Positions 1-5,902 of a DNA stretch of 8,126 bases are shown piece after piece. The stretch is from the NCBI GenBank assembly GCA_964554365.1, contig CAZKOJ010000174.1:1-8126 (forward strand), written 5' to 3'. The position numbers and the translations under genes are program-made. The notes under the pieces were generated by a model. The model was not told the DNA's origin and made no database searches. It saw only the letters and a list, made by a program, of their open reading frames with translations. Each line of letters opens with the position of its first letter. The stretch's first letter is position 1. This DNA comes from Clostridium_AM sp964554365 (GTDB taxonomy: Bacteria; Bacillota; Clostridia; Clostridiales; Clostridiaceae).

Positions 1-1019
1 AGGGAGCAGTATCTACTATGGACTTAAAAGAAATAGGATGTCAGGTAGAACTTTCAAATACATACCATCTTCATCTAAGACCTAGTGATGATGTAGTGAA
101 AAATATGGGTGGATTACATAAATTTATGAATTGGGATAGACCTATTTTAACAGATTCAGGTGGATTTCAAGTGTTTTCACTAGCTAAAATGAGAAAGATA
201 AAAGAAGAAGGCGTTTATTTTAACTCCCATATAGATGGTAGAAGAATATTCATGGGGCCAGAAGAAAGCATGAGGATACAAAGTAATCTTGCTTCCACGA
301 TAGCTATGGCTTTTGATGAATGTATACCGAATCCTTCTTCAAGAGAGTATGTTGAACAATCTGTGGCAAGGACTACCAGATGGCTAGAACGATGTAAAAA
401 TGAAATGGATAAATTAAATTCACTTCAAGATACAATAAATAAAAATCAAATGCTTTTTGGTATAAATCAAGGAGGCGTTTATGAAGATATAAGAATTGAA
501 CATGCTAAAACTATAAGGAAAATGGATTTAGATGGCTATGCTATTGGTGGTTTAGCTGTTGGAGAAACTCATGAGGAAATGTATAGGATAATAGATGCAG
601 TAGTTCCTCACCTTCCAGAAGATAAGCCTATTTACCTTATGGGAGTTGGTATGCCAAGTAATATATTAGAAGCTGTAGATAGAGGCGTGGACTTTTTTGA
701 CTGTGTTCTTCCAGCTAGAAATGGAAGACACGGACATGTATTTACTAAAGATGGAAAAATAAATTTGTTTAATGCAAAATATGAACAAGATTCTAAACCT
801 ATAGATGAAGGCTGTCAATGTCCAGCTTGTAAACACTACTCCAGAGCTTATATAAGACATTTATTTAAAGCTAAAGAAATGCTTGCTATGAGACTTTGTG
901 TATTACACAATCTTTATTTCTACAATAATTTAATGCAAGAGATAAGAGATGCCATTGATGGAGACTATTTCCAAGAATATAAAAAGCAAAAGCTAGAACA
1001 ATGGAATGGAAGAGCCTAA
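1..1019 (+). CDS. tgt: tRNA-guanine transglycosylase, 5'-truncated by window edge
   Basis: The enzyme swaps guanine at the wobble position of tRNAs with GUN anticodons for preQ1, a step of queuosine synthesis in the cytoplasm. The reading frame is open from base 3 (GAVST before the Met at base 18), and that stretch matches the interior of Tgt, so the Met at 18 is not the start. About 338 residues are visible against roughly 375 in the family, so some 40 residues lie upstream. Counting from that Met, visible hallmarks are the base-recognition/catalytic motif LTDSGGFQ (Asp46), GGLAVGE (177-183), the nucleophile motif FDCVLP (Asp228) and the zinc site CQCPAC (Cys266, Cys268, Cys271) with His297 in LHNLY. 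All key residues are present, so it should be active. yajC follows after 24 bases, consistent with one operon. Confidence 0.97.
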   Translation, partial: GAVSTMDLKEIGCQVELSNTYHLHLRPSDDVVKNMGGLHKFMNWDRPILTDSGGFQVFSLAKMRKIKEEGVYFNSHIDGRRIFMGPEESMRIQSNLASTIAMAFDECIPNPSSREYVEQSVARTTRWLERCKNEMDKLNSLQDTINKNQMLFGINQGGVYEDIRIEHAKTIRKMDLDGYAIGGLAVGETHEEMYRIIDAVVPHLPEDKPIYLMGVGMPSNILEAVDRGVDFFDCVLPARNGRHGHVFTKDGKINLFNAKYEQDSKPIDEGCQCPACKHYSRAYIRHLFKAKEMLAMRLCVLHNLYFYNNLMQEIRDAIDGDYFQEYKKQKLEQWNGRA

Positions 1020-1043
1020 AAATTAAGAAGGGAGGTGAGTTCA

Positions 1044-1376
1044 ATGAAAACTTTAGTGCAATTTTCTCCGCTTATATTTATGCTTATATTATTTTATCTA
1101 TTGATATTTGTTCCAGAAGGAAAGAGAAAAAAGAAATACAGGGAAATGCTGGATAATCTTAAAGTTAATGATGAAATTATGACTAAAGGTGGTATAGTTG
1201 GCAAGATAATAAACATACAAGATAGATTTATTATACTTCAAACTGGTCCAGATAAAGTTAGAATAAAGCTTGATAAAACTGGAATATTAAACTTGTTATC
1301 AGAAATTGAGTCATATGATAATAAGGATGAAAAAAAAGTAGAAGATAAAAAAGTAGAAATTAAAAAAGAAGCTTAA
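1044..1376 (+). CDS. yajC: Preprotein translocase accessory subunit YajC
   Basis: YajC is a small single-pass inner-membrane protein that associates with SecDF and SecYEG during protein export. The product is 110 residues, the normal size. It has one N-terminal membrane helix (about residues 5-25, ending FVP), a basic stop-transfer stretch (EGKRKKKYREM) and the conserved core LKVNDEIMTKGGIVGKI (about 39-55). The C-terminal 20 or so residues are a Lys/Glu-rich tail. The ATG at 1044 is chosen because GGGAGGTG (1030-1037) lies six bases upstream; the in-frame GTG at 1035 is part of that ribosome binding site. It sits between tgt and other Sec-linked genes, an arrangement common in Firmicutes (compare B. 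subtilis tgt-yrbF-yrzE). Confidence 0.95.
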   Translation: MKTLVQFSPLIFMLILFYLLIFVPEGKRKKKYREMLDNLKVNDEIMTKGGIVGKIINIQDRFIILQTGPDKVRIKLDKTGILNLLSEIESYDNKDEKKVEDKKVEIKKEA

Positions 1377-1386
1377 ATTTTAATCA

Positions 1387-1434
1387 TAAAACACCTTCTT
1401 TCTACATAGATACTATTAGATAGGAGGTGTTTTA
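1387..1434 (+). promoter_or_regulatory. Hairpin covering the ribosome binding site of the TIGR04086 gene
   Basis: The arms at 1387-1399 and 1422-1434 pair over 13 bp with one G-U pair (core AAAACACCT / AGGTGTTTT), leaving a 22-base loop. The right arm contains the whole Shine-Dalgarno site AGGAGGT (1422-1428) of the gene starting at 1437. In a tgt-yajC read-through transcript this would hide the ribosome binding site; the four Us at the end of the right arm could also make it a weak terminator. The pairing is seen; the regulatory role is inferred. Confidence 0.5.
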
Positions 1435-1436
1435 AA

Positions 1437-1761
1437 ATGGAAAAAAATAACAGCACTAGCTACTTCACGGCGGCAGAAGGTGTGTTAAGAGGATTTGTTA
1501 TAACTTTAGTTTTACTTCTGATTTTTGCAGTTATAATGACTTTCACAGAGGTTAGTGAAAGTATTAGCTCCATATTTTATTTAGTAACTACTCTTATAAG
1601 TGTAATGTATGGTTCTATTTATGCAGTAAAAAAAATAAAAAAAAGAGGTTGGCTCATTGGAATTATGGTAACTGTTTTATATTTGTTAATACTTTATATA
1701 GTTTCGGTTGTATCAGGAAACTCTGCTGTAATCGGTTCTAATAGAATGGCTAGATTCCAAC
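1437..1761 (+). CDS. TIGR04086/YrzE-like membrane protein, C-terminus lost in assembly gap
   Basis: This is a small integral membrane protein of unknown function that resembles the TIGR04086 family (DUF3792; B. subtilis YrzE), which often lies beside yajC. The ATG at 1437 follows AGGAGGT at 1422-1428. Some 108 residues are readable before the Ns. They hold three hydrophobic helices (about 16-38, 43-64 and 71-93), with a basic KKIKKRG loop between the second and third, where the family typically has KKxxxxGWLIG. Family members end in a fourth, glycine-rich helix, which is missing here. The frame can be forced through the Ns to a stop at 1800-1802, but that tail (YVIIKRKSL) is hydrophilic and translates what looks like the scfA promoter region, so it is rejected. 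The true 3' end lies in the gap. Family assignment is by recollection of pattern and position. Confidence 0.75.
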
Positions 1762-1771
1762 NNNNNNNNNN
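1762..1771. other. Assembly gap (ten Ns)
   Basis: A run of ten Ns interrupts the 3' part of the TIGR04086-like gene. The coding sequence just before it lacks its expected last helix and the bases just after it look intergenic, so the real missing length is probably more than ten bases. It may also hide the -35 element of the scfA promoter. Confidence 0.97.
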
Positions 1772-1774
1772 TTA

Positions 1775-1783
1775 TGTTATAAT
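1775..1783 (+). promoter_or_regulatory. Extended -10 element of a putative scfA promoter
   Basis: TGTTATAAT is a consensus TATAAT preceded by TGn, the extended -10 form. It would start transcription near 1790, leaving a short leader with GGAGGA (1805-1810) before the scfA ATG at 1817. The -35 region would fall in or next to the N run and cannot be read. A dedicated promoter here would let scfA be expressed apart from tgt-yajC. Confidence 0.55.
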
Positions 1784-1816
1784 CAAACGGAAAAGTTTAT
1801 GAATGGAGGAATTCAA

Positions 1817-1954
1817 ATGAAACATATAAAAACTATAAACAAAACAAATATAAAAGACAGTTTAAAGAAGCCAGGATGCAAGGAATGTGCTAACTCATGT
1901 CAATCAGCATGCAAAACTTCTTGCACAGTTGCTAATTTAGCTTGTGAAAATTAA
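1817..1954 (+). CDS. scfA: SCIFF ranthipeptide precursor (six cysteines in forty-five residues)
   Basis: This is a 45-residue ribosomally made precursor peptide. The basic leader (MKHIKTINKTNIKDSLKK) is followed by a Cys-rich core with exactly six cysteines: Cys21, 24, 28, 32, 36 and 43. The block SCQSACKTSCTVAN (27-40) is the hallmark of the SCIFF family (TIGR03973). In the C. thermocellum homologue CteA, the radical SAM enzyme CteB makes a thioether between Cys32 and Thr37; both residues are present at the same positions here. Such products are called ranthipeptides, and in some clostridia they have been linked to population-level signalling. The ATG has GGAGGA six bases upstream. The maturase gene scfB follows after 150 bases. 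The identity is very secure; the role of the mature peptide in this organism is unknown. Confidence 0.96.
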   Translation: MKHIKTINKTNIKDSLKKPGCKECANSCQSACKTSCTVANLACEN

Positions 1955-1963
1955 TATAAAGTT

Positions 1964-1988
1964 AGGCAGTAACGGTGTGTTACTGCTT
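1964..1988 (+). terminator. Hairpin between scfA and scfB (attenuator or partial terminator)
   Basis: GCAGTAAC (1966-1973) and GTTACTGC (1979-1986) form a perfect 8-bp stem around GGTGT, extended to 10 bp by one A-T and one G-U pair. The following bases (TTTAAATTTACATTT) are U-rich but interrupted, so termination would be leaky. It lies ten bases past the scfA stop. Partial termination here would give more precursor than enzyme, a usual need in RiPP operons. The role is inferred. Confidence 0.6.
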
Positions 1989-2053
1989 TAAATTTACATT
2001 TATATTTCAGTATATTTAAGATATAAAAATTTCAAAACTAATCGTAGTAAAGA

Positions 2054-2076
2054 ATTGACAATGATAAGTTGTCAAT
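2054..2076 (+). repeat. Perfect 8-bp dyad upstream of scfB
   Basis: The arms ATTGACAA (2054-2061) and TTGTCAAT (2069-2076) are exact inverted copies around the seven bases TGATAAG. The dyad ends 13 bases before the scfB ribosome binding site. It could be an operator for a dimeric regulator or an mRNA hairpin in the scfB leader. The repeat is seen; its function is open. Confidence 0.5.
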
Positions 2077-2104
2077 ATTTATGTTTTATAGGGAGGAAAA
2101 AAAG

Positions 2105-3469
2105 TTGGCGGATATTCACAAGTTTGTCCAGGGTGAAGAGTATTATGTAGTAGATGTAAACTCTGGATCAGTACATGTAGTAGATGAATTAGTATATAGT
2201 ATTTTAGATGAAGAAAAGTTAAAAGGAAAAGATGAAATTATAAATAAATTAAAGGACAAGTATACAGAGGAAGAAATAGAAGAAGCTTATGATGAGATAA
2301 AAAAACTTATAGAAGAAAATATATTATATTCTAAAGATTTGTATGAAAATATAGCGTTAAGCTTAGAAAAGACAGAATCGTACATAAAGGCTTTATGCTT
2401 GAATATAGCTCACGATTGTAATTTAAGATGTAAATATTGTTTTGCAGATGAAGGAGAATATAAAGGTTGTAGAAAACTTATGTCTCCAGAAATAGGTAAA
2501 AAAGCTATTGATTTTGTTATTAAAAAATCAGGTCCAAGAAAAAATATAGAGATAGATTTGTTCGGTGGAGAACCATTGATGGCATTCGCTGCTGTAAAAG
2601 AAATCGTGGAATATGGAAAAGAGCAAGAAAAAATCTGTAACAAAAAGATAAGATTTACAATGACAACTAATGCTACTCTATTAAATGATGAAATAATGGA
2701 TTATTTAGATAAGAACATGGGAAATATAGTTTTAAGTATAGATGGAAGAAAAGAGATAAATGACAAAGTTAGAGTAAGAGTAGATGGAAGTGGATCTTAT
2801 GACAGTATAATACCTAAAATAAAAAAAATGGTTCAAATGAGAGATAGTTCAAAGCAATATTATGCAAGAGGAACTTTTACAAGATTGAACACAGATTTCT
2901 TTGAAGATATAAAATTCATGGTAGATCAAGGGTTTGACGAAGTATCAATAGAGCCTGTAGTGTTACCGGAAGATCATCCACTTTCACTTAGAGAAGAGGA
3001 TCTTCCTATTATATTTGAACAATATGATAAGTTATATGTTGAAATGGTTAGACGCCATAAAGAAGGAAAAGAATTTAAATTTTATCATTTTAATATAGAT
3101 TTACAAGGTGGTCCTTGTGTATACAAGAGAATATCAGGATGTGGTGCAGGGCATGAATATGTGGCTATAACTCCGGATGGGGATATTTATCCATGTCATC
3201 AATTTGTTGGTAATGAAAAATTCAAATTAGGAACTTTATTAGATGATAAAGAATTAAATAGTGGCATAACAGAAGAGTTTAAATGTGCACATATATATAA
3301 TAAACCTGAATGCAAAAAATGTTGGGCTAGATTTTACTGCAGCGGTGGATGTCAAGCAAATAATTATAATTTTAATGGAGACATGCATATACCATATGCA
3401 TTAGGATGTAAAATGCAGAAAAAGAGAATTGAGTGTGCAATTGCATTGAAATCAAAGATTATGGAATAA
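2105..3469 (+). CDS. scfB: Radical SAM/SPASM SCIFF peptide thioether maturase
   Basis: This enzyme installs a thioether cross-link in the SCIFF peptide using S-adenosylmethionine and iron-sulfur clusters (TIGR03974 family; CteB in C. thermocellum). The product is 454 residues. The N-terminal 90 or so residues, starting IHKF and including VDVNSGSVHVVDEL, fit the peptide-recognition (RRE) domain. The radical SAM cluster motif is CNLRCKYC (Cys105, 109, 112), followed by GGEP (154-157). The C-terminal SPASM region has Cys346 and Cys364, then CX2CX5CX3C (Cys403, 406, 412, 416), then Cys435 and Cys444, enough for two auxiliary clusters. The TTG at 2105 is chosen because AGGGAGG (2090-2096) lies eight bases upstream and the protein then begins as family members do; an in-frame TTG at 2069 has no such site. 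The substrate gene scfA is immediately upstream. Confidence 0.96.
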   Translation: MADIHKFVQGEEYYVVDVNSGSVHVVDELVYSILDEEKLKGKDEIINKLKDKYTEEEIEEAYDEIKKLIEENILYSKDLYENIALSLEKTESYIKALCLNIAHDCNLRCKYCFADEGEYKGCRKLMSPEIGKKAIDFVIKKSGPRKNIEIDLFGGEPLMAFAAVKEIVEYGKEQEKICNKKIRFTMTTNATLLNDEIMDYLDKNMGNIVLSIDGRKEINDKVRVRVDGSGSYDSIIPKIKKMVQMRDSSKQYYARGTFTRLNTDFFEDIKFMVDQGFDEVSIEPVVLPEDHPLSLREEDLPIIFEQYDKLYVEMVRRHKEGKEFKFYHFNIDLQGGPCVYKRISGCGAGHEYVAITPDGDIYPCHQFVGNEKFKLGTLLDDKELNSGITEEFKCAHIYNKPECKKCWARFYCSGGCQANNYNFNGDMHIPYALGCKMQKKRIECAIALKSKIME

Positions 3470-3482
3470 TTCTCTGAAAATT
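3468..3482. promoter_or_regulatory. Putative CodY box upstream of secD
   Basis: AATTCTCTGAAAATT matches the CodY consensus AATTTTCWGAAAATT at 14 of 15 positions; only the fifth base differs. It overlaps the last bases of the scfB stop codon and lies 14 bases upstream of the secD -35 element. CodY is the GTP- and branched-chain-amino-acid-sensing global regulator of Firmicutes. Binding here could regulate secDF; whether as activator or repressor cannot be told. Confidence 0.5.
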
Positions 3483-3547
3483 TACATCTATAAATATTGA
3501 CTGTATTTTTTTAAAGTAATATAATTGCTATTGTAAATAGATGTAAA
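3481..3547. repeat. 11-bp inverted repeat bracketing the secD promoter
   Basis: TTTACATCTAT (3481-3491) and ATAGATGTAAA (3537-3547) are perfect inverted copies. The -35 and -10 elements of the secD promoter lie between them, and the right arm falls just past the predicted transcription start. It could be a pair of operators, or a long-range hairpin in RNA read through from scfB. Confidence 0.6.
3497..3525 (+). promoter_or_regulatory. Housekeeping-type promoter of secDF
   Basis: TTGACT (3497-3502), a 17-base spacer and a perfect TATAAT (3520-3525) form a near-consensus SigA promoter. The predicted start is near 3532, some 50 bases before the secD ATG. secDF can therefore be transcribed independently of the scf genes. 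Confidence 0.8.
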
Positions 3548-3582
3548 ATAAAAGGGTCGATTGAATACGAAGGAGGATAAAA

Positions 3583-4851
3583 ATGAAAAATAAGGCAAAA
3601 AGCACCATATTATTCATCGTTTCGGTGTTTATAATAGGTGTATTAGCTTATTCAGGTGCTTATGGACTTAATGTTGGTGATTATAGAGTTAAGTCCTTTA
3701 GTGAAGTAATAAACAAGGGCCTTGATCTTCAAGGAGGAGTATCTGTACTTGAAGAAATACAGGGAGATAATGTTGATCAGAAAACTATAGATAGAACTGT
3801 TGAACTTTTAGCTTTGAGGGTTAACAAACTAGGAGTTAGTGAAACAGTTGTTACCAGAGAAGGAAAAAAGAGAATAAGAATAGAGATACCAGGAAAATTC
3901 GATGCTAAAGAAGTAATAGATGGTGTTGCAAAAACTGGTGAACTTAAGTTTATAGGTCCTGATAAACAAGTTATTCTTACAGGTAAAGATGTTAAAGAGG
4001 CTACATCTTACATTGATCAGGAAGATGGAAAACCTGCGGTTGGTCTTGAACTAAACAGTGAAGGAGCTAGGAAGTTCTCAGATGCCACTCAAAAGTTTTT
4101 AGGGCAAAAAATATCTATTTATATGGATGAACAGTTGCTTACAGATCCTACAGTTAGTGTTCATATAGCTAATGGAAAAGCAAGTATTAATGGAAGTAAA
4201 AGCTTAGAAGAAGCCAAGAAAAATGCAAACCTAATTAATTCTGGTTCACTACCAGTAGTAGTTAAACCAGTACAATCTAAAATGATAGGAGCATCACTTG
4301 GTGGCAATGCATTATCTTTAAGTATATTAGCTGGTGAAATTGGTATAGGTTTAGTTTTATTATTTATGATTTTATACTATAGAGTACCAGGTGTTATTGC
4401 TTCTATAGCATTAGTATTATACATATATATAGTGCTCCTTGCGTTTGCTAGTGTAAAAGTCACATTAACATTGTCAGGTATTGCAGCATTCCTGCTTACC
4501 GTTGGTATGGCAGTTGATGCTAATATACTTATATTTGAAAGAACAAAAGAGGAGCTTAAAAGTGGGAAATCAATAAAATCTTCTATAGATGCAGGATTCC
4601 ACAGAGCTATGACATCAATACTTGATTCAAATATAACTTCAATTATTTCAGGTTTAGTACTTTATAGTGTTGGTACAGGTGCTGTAAAAGGATTTGCGCT
4701 TACACTTATTATAGGTGTAGTTTTAAGTATGTTTACAGCTATAACAGTAACAAGATCCTTAATGAATTTAGCAGCAAATATGGGTTGTTTTAAACAAAAA
4801 TGGACCATAGGAACCTTTGGAGTCCATGACTTTAGAAGGGGGTTAAAGTAA
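3583..4851 (+). CDS. secD: Protein translocase subunit SecD
   Basis: SecD, with SecF, forms a membrane complex that uses the proton motive force to help pull exported proteins through SecYEG and release them outside. The product is 422 residues, normal for the compact Gram-positive form and shorter than E. coli SecD (about 615). It has an N-terminal helix (about 8-28), the conserved LDLQGGV at 47-53, an extracytoplasmic P1 region of about 200 residues, and five C-terminal helices (about 244-265, 269-289, 295-318, 349-366, 369-392). The signature GMAVDANILIFER (308-320) carries Asp312, the likely proton-pathway acidic residue. The ATG has AGGAGG (3571-3576) six bases upstream. secF follows one base after the stop, so the two are co-transcribed and probably translationally coupled. 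Confidence 0.97.
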   Translation: MKNKAKSTILFIVSVFIIGVLAYSGAYGLNVGDYRVKSFSEVINKGLDLQGGVSVLEEIQGDNVDQKTIDRTVELLALRVNKLGVSETVVTREGKKRIRIEIPGKFDAKEVIDGVAKTGELKFIGPDKQVILTGKDVKEATSYIDQEDGKPAVGLELNSEGARKFSDATQKFLGQKISIYMDEQLLTDPTVSVHIANGKASINGSKSLEEAKKNANLINSGSLPVVVKPVQSKMIGASLGGNALSLSILAGEIGIGLVLLFMILYYRVPGVIASIALVLYIYIVLLAFASVKVTLTLSGIAAFLLTVGMAVDANILIFERTKEELKSGKSIKSSIDAGFHRAMTSILDSNITSIISGLVLYSVGTGAVKGFALTLIIGVVLSMFTAITVTRSLMNLAANMGCFKQKWTIGTFGVHDFRRGLK

Positions 4852-4852
4852 T

Positions 4853-5737
4853 ATGTATAAAATCATAGAAAAAACTAAAATATGGTTTTCAATATCCCTT
4901 ATAATAATTTTTATAGGCATGGTTACTATGGCTACTAAAGGTTTGGAATATGGATTAGATTTTAAAGGTGGTACTGTAGTTGAAATAAATGTGGCAAAAG
5001 ATTTTAATAAAGTAGATATAGATAATATAATTAAAAAATATTCAAAAGATTTTCAATCAAATAAAGTTAATAATACATCTATAGATATAAAAAGTGCTTC
5101 CTTAACTGATGATAATGTAAGTAGCATTGTAAAAGATGTAAAGGTAAAATTTAAAGAAAGCAAGCTTATAAGTCAAGATCACATAGGAGCTGCTATAGGA
5201 AAAGAGGCCAGGGTAAAAGCCTTACAAGCAGTAGCGGCATCTATTGCATTTATGTTTGTATATATAGTAATGAGATTTGAACTTAAATTTGCTATGGCTG
5301 CAATTGTTTCCCTTGTACATAATGTACTTATAATGCTTTCAGTTTATGCAGTACTTAGAGTACCTATAGATTCAAGCTTTATAGCAGCAGCACTTACAGT
5401 TATAGGTTTTTCAGTCCATGATACCATAGTTGTTTTTGATAGAATAAGAGAAAATCAAAAATATATGAGAGGATCAGATCCTATACTGATTGGTAATGCT
5501 AGTTTAACTCAGACTATGGCAAGATCTATAAATACAGTATTAACTGTTGTAATTACCCTAGCATCTGTGTATATTCTAGTTCCTTCTGTAAGAAGTTTTT
5601 CAGAGCCTATTTTAATAGGAATTGTTACAGGATGTTATTCATCAATATGTATAGCTACGCCTCTATGGGTAATATTAAAAAAACATTTAGGTAAAAAGAA
5701 AAATTTAGGTAATAGAAATTTAAAGACAGCAAAATAA
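4853..5737 (+). CDS. secF: Protein translocase subunit SecF
   Basis: SecF is the partner of SecD in the proton-driven accessory complex for protein export. The product is 294 residues, a normal size. It has an N-terminal helix (about 10-28), the family motif GLDFKGGT (34-41), a short extracytoplasmic domain to about residue 120, and five C-terminal helices beginning near 123. The core signature GFSVHDTIVVFDRIREN (185-201) with Asp190, Asp196 and Arg197 is intact, as is the short VMRFE loop (139-143). The C-terminus is a lysine-rich cytoplasmic tail. The start lies one base after the secD stop with a G-rich Shine-Dalgarno (AAGGGGG, 4836-4842) inside the secD end. A strong terminator follows. 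Confidence 0.97.
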   Translation: MYKIIEKTKIWFSISLIIIFIGMVTMATKGLEYGLDFKGGTVVEINVAKDFNKVDIDNIIKKYSKDFQSNKVNNTSIDIKSASLTDDNVSSIVKDVKVKFKESKLISQDHIGAAIGKEARVKALQAVAASIAFMFVYIVMRFELKFAMAAIVSLVHNVLIMLSVYAVLRVPIDSSFIAAALTVIGFSVHDTIVVFDRIRENQKYMRGSDPILIGNASLTQTMARSINTVLTVVITLASVYILVPSVRSFSEPILIGIVTGCYSSICIATPLWVILKKHLGKKKNLGNRNLKTAK

Positions 5738-5775
5738 AGAAAAGTGTTTTAAATATTAGGTTGTTATGATAAAAT

Positions 5776-5812
5776 AAAAAATCTAGAGTATATGTAACTC
5801 TAGATTTTTTTT
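5776..5812 (+). terminator. Intrinsic terminator after secF
   Basis: ATCTAGAGT (5781-5789) and ACTCTAGAT (5797-5805) form a perfect 9-bp stem with a 7-base loop. Five As before it can pair with the first Us after it, and the right arm runs into eight Ts (5805-5812). This closes the secDF transcript. The As on the left would also allow termination from the other side. Confidence 0.93.
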
Positions 5813-5839
5813 AGTGTTAATAAACCCATTACAGAGGGT

Positions 5840-5868
5840 TTGTAAAAAGCGACAATATCATTTATAAT
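5840..5868 (+). promoter_or_regulatory. Promoter of the RecJ/DHH-like gene
   Basis: TTGTAA (5840-5845), 17 bases, then TATAAT (5863-5868). Predicted start near 5875, followed by GGAGG at 5890-5894 and the ATG at 5903. Two short inverted repeats overlap the -35 region: AAACCC/GGGTTT (5822-5827, 5836-5841) and TTACA/TGTAA (5829-5833, 5841-5845). They may be operator halves but are too short to be sure. Confidence 0.65.
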
Positions 5869-5902
5869 ATATATGCTTTCGATAAATTTGGAGGATTTTA
5901 TT

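Noticed and set aside
666..860. Open frame of 64 codons on the minus strand
   Set aside because: It lies wholly inside tgt, opposite its zinc-site region, and has no ribosome binding site or family resemblance.
1035..1043. GTG at 1035 as the yajC start
   Set aside because: It overlaps the GGGAGGTG ribosome binding site that serves the ATG at 1044.
2055..2085. TTGACA at 2055-2060 as the -35 of an scfB promoter
   Set aside because: Any -10 at usual spacing is poor and would start transcription at or inside the scfB ribosome binding site; the TTGACA is better explained as one arm of the dyad.
2069..2104. TTG at 2069 as the scfB start
   Set aside because: It has no ribosome binding site, and the extra 12 residues translate the AGGGAGG site used by the TTG at 2105.
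2410..2643. Open frame of 77 codons on the minus strand
   Set aside because: It is antisense to the radical SAM core of scfB and reflects codon bias there.
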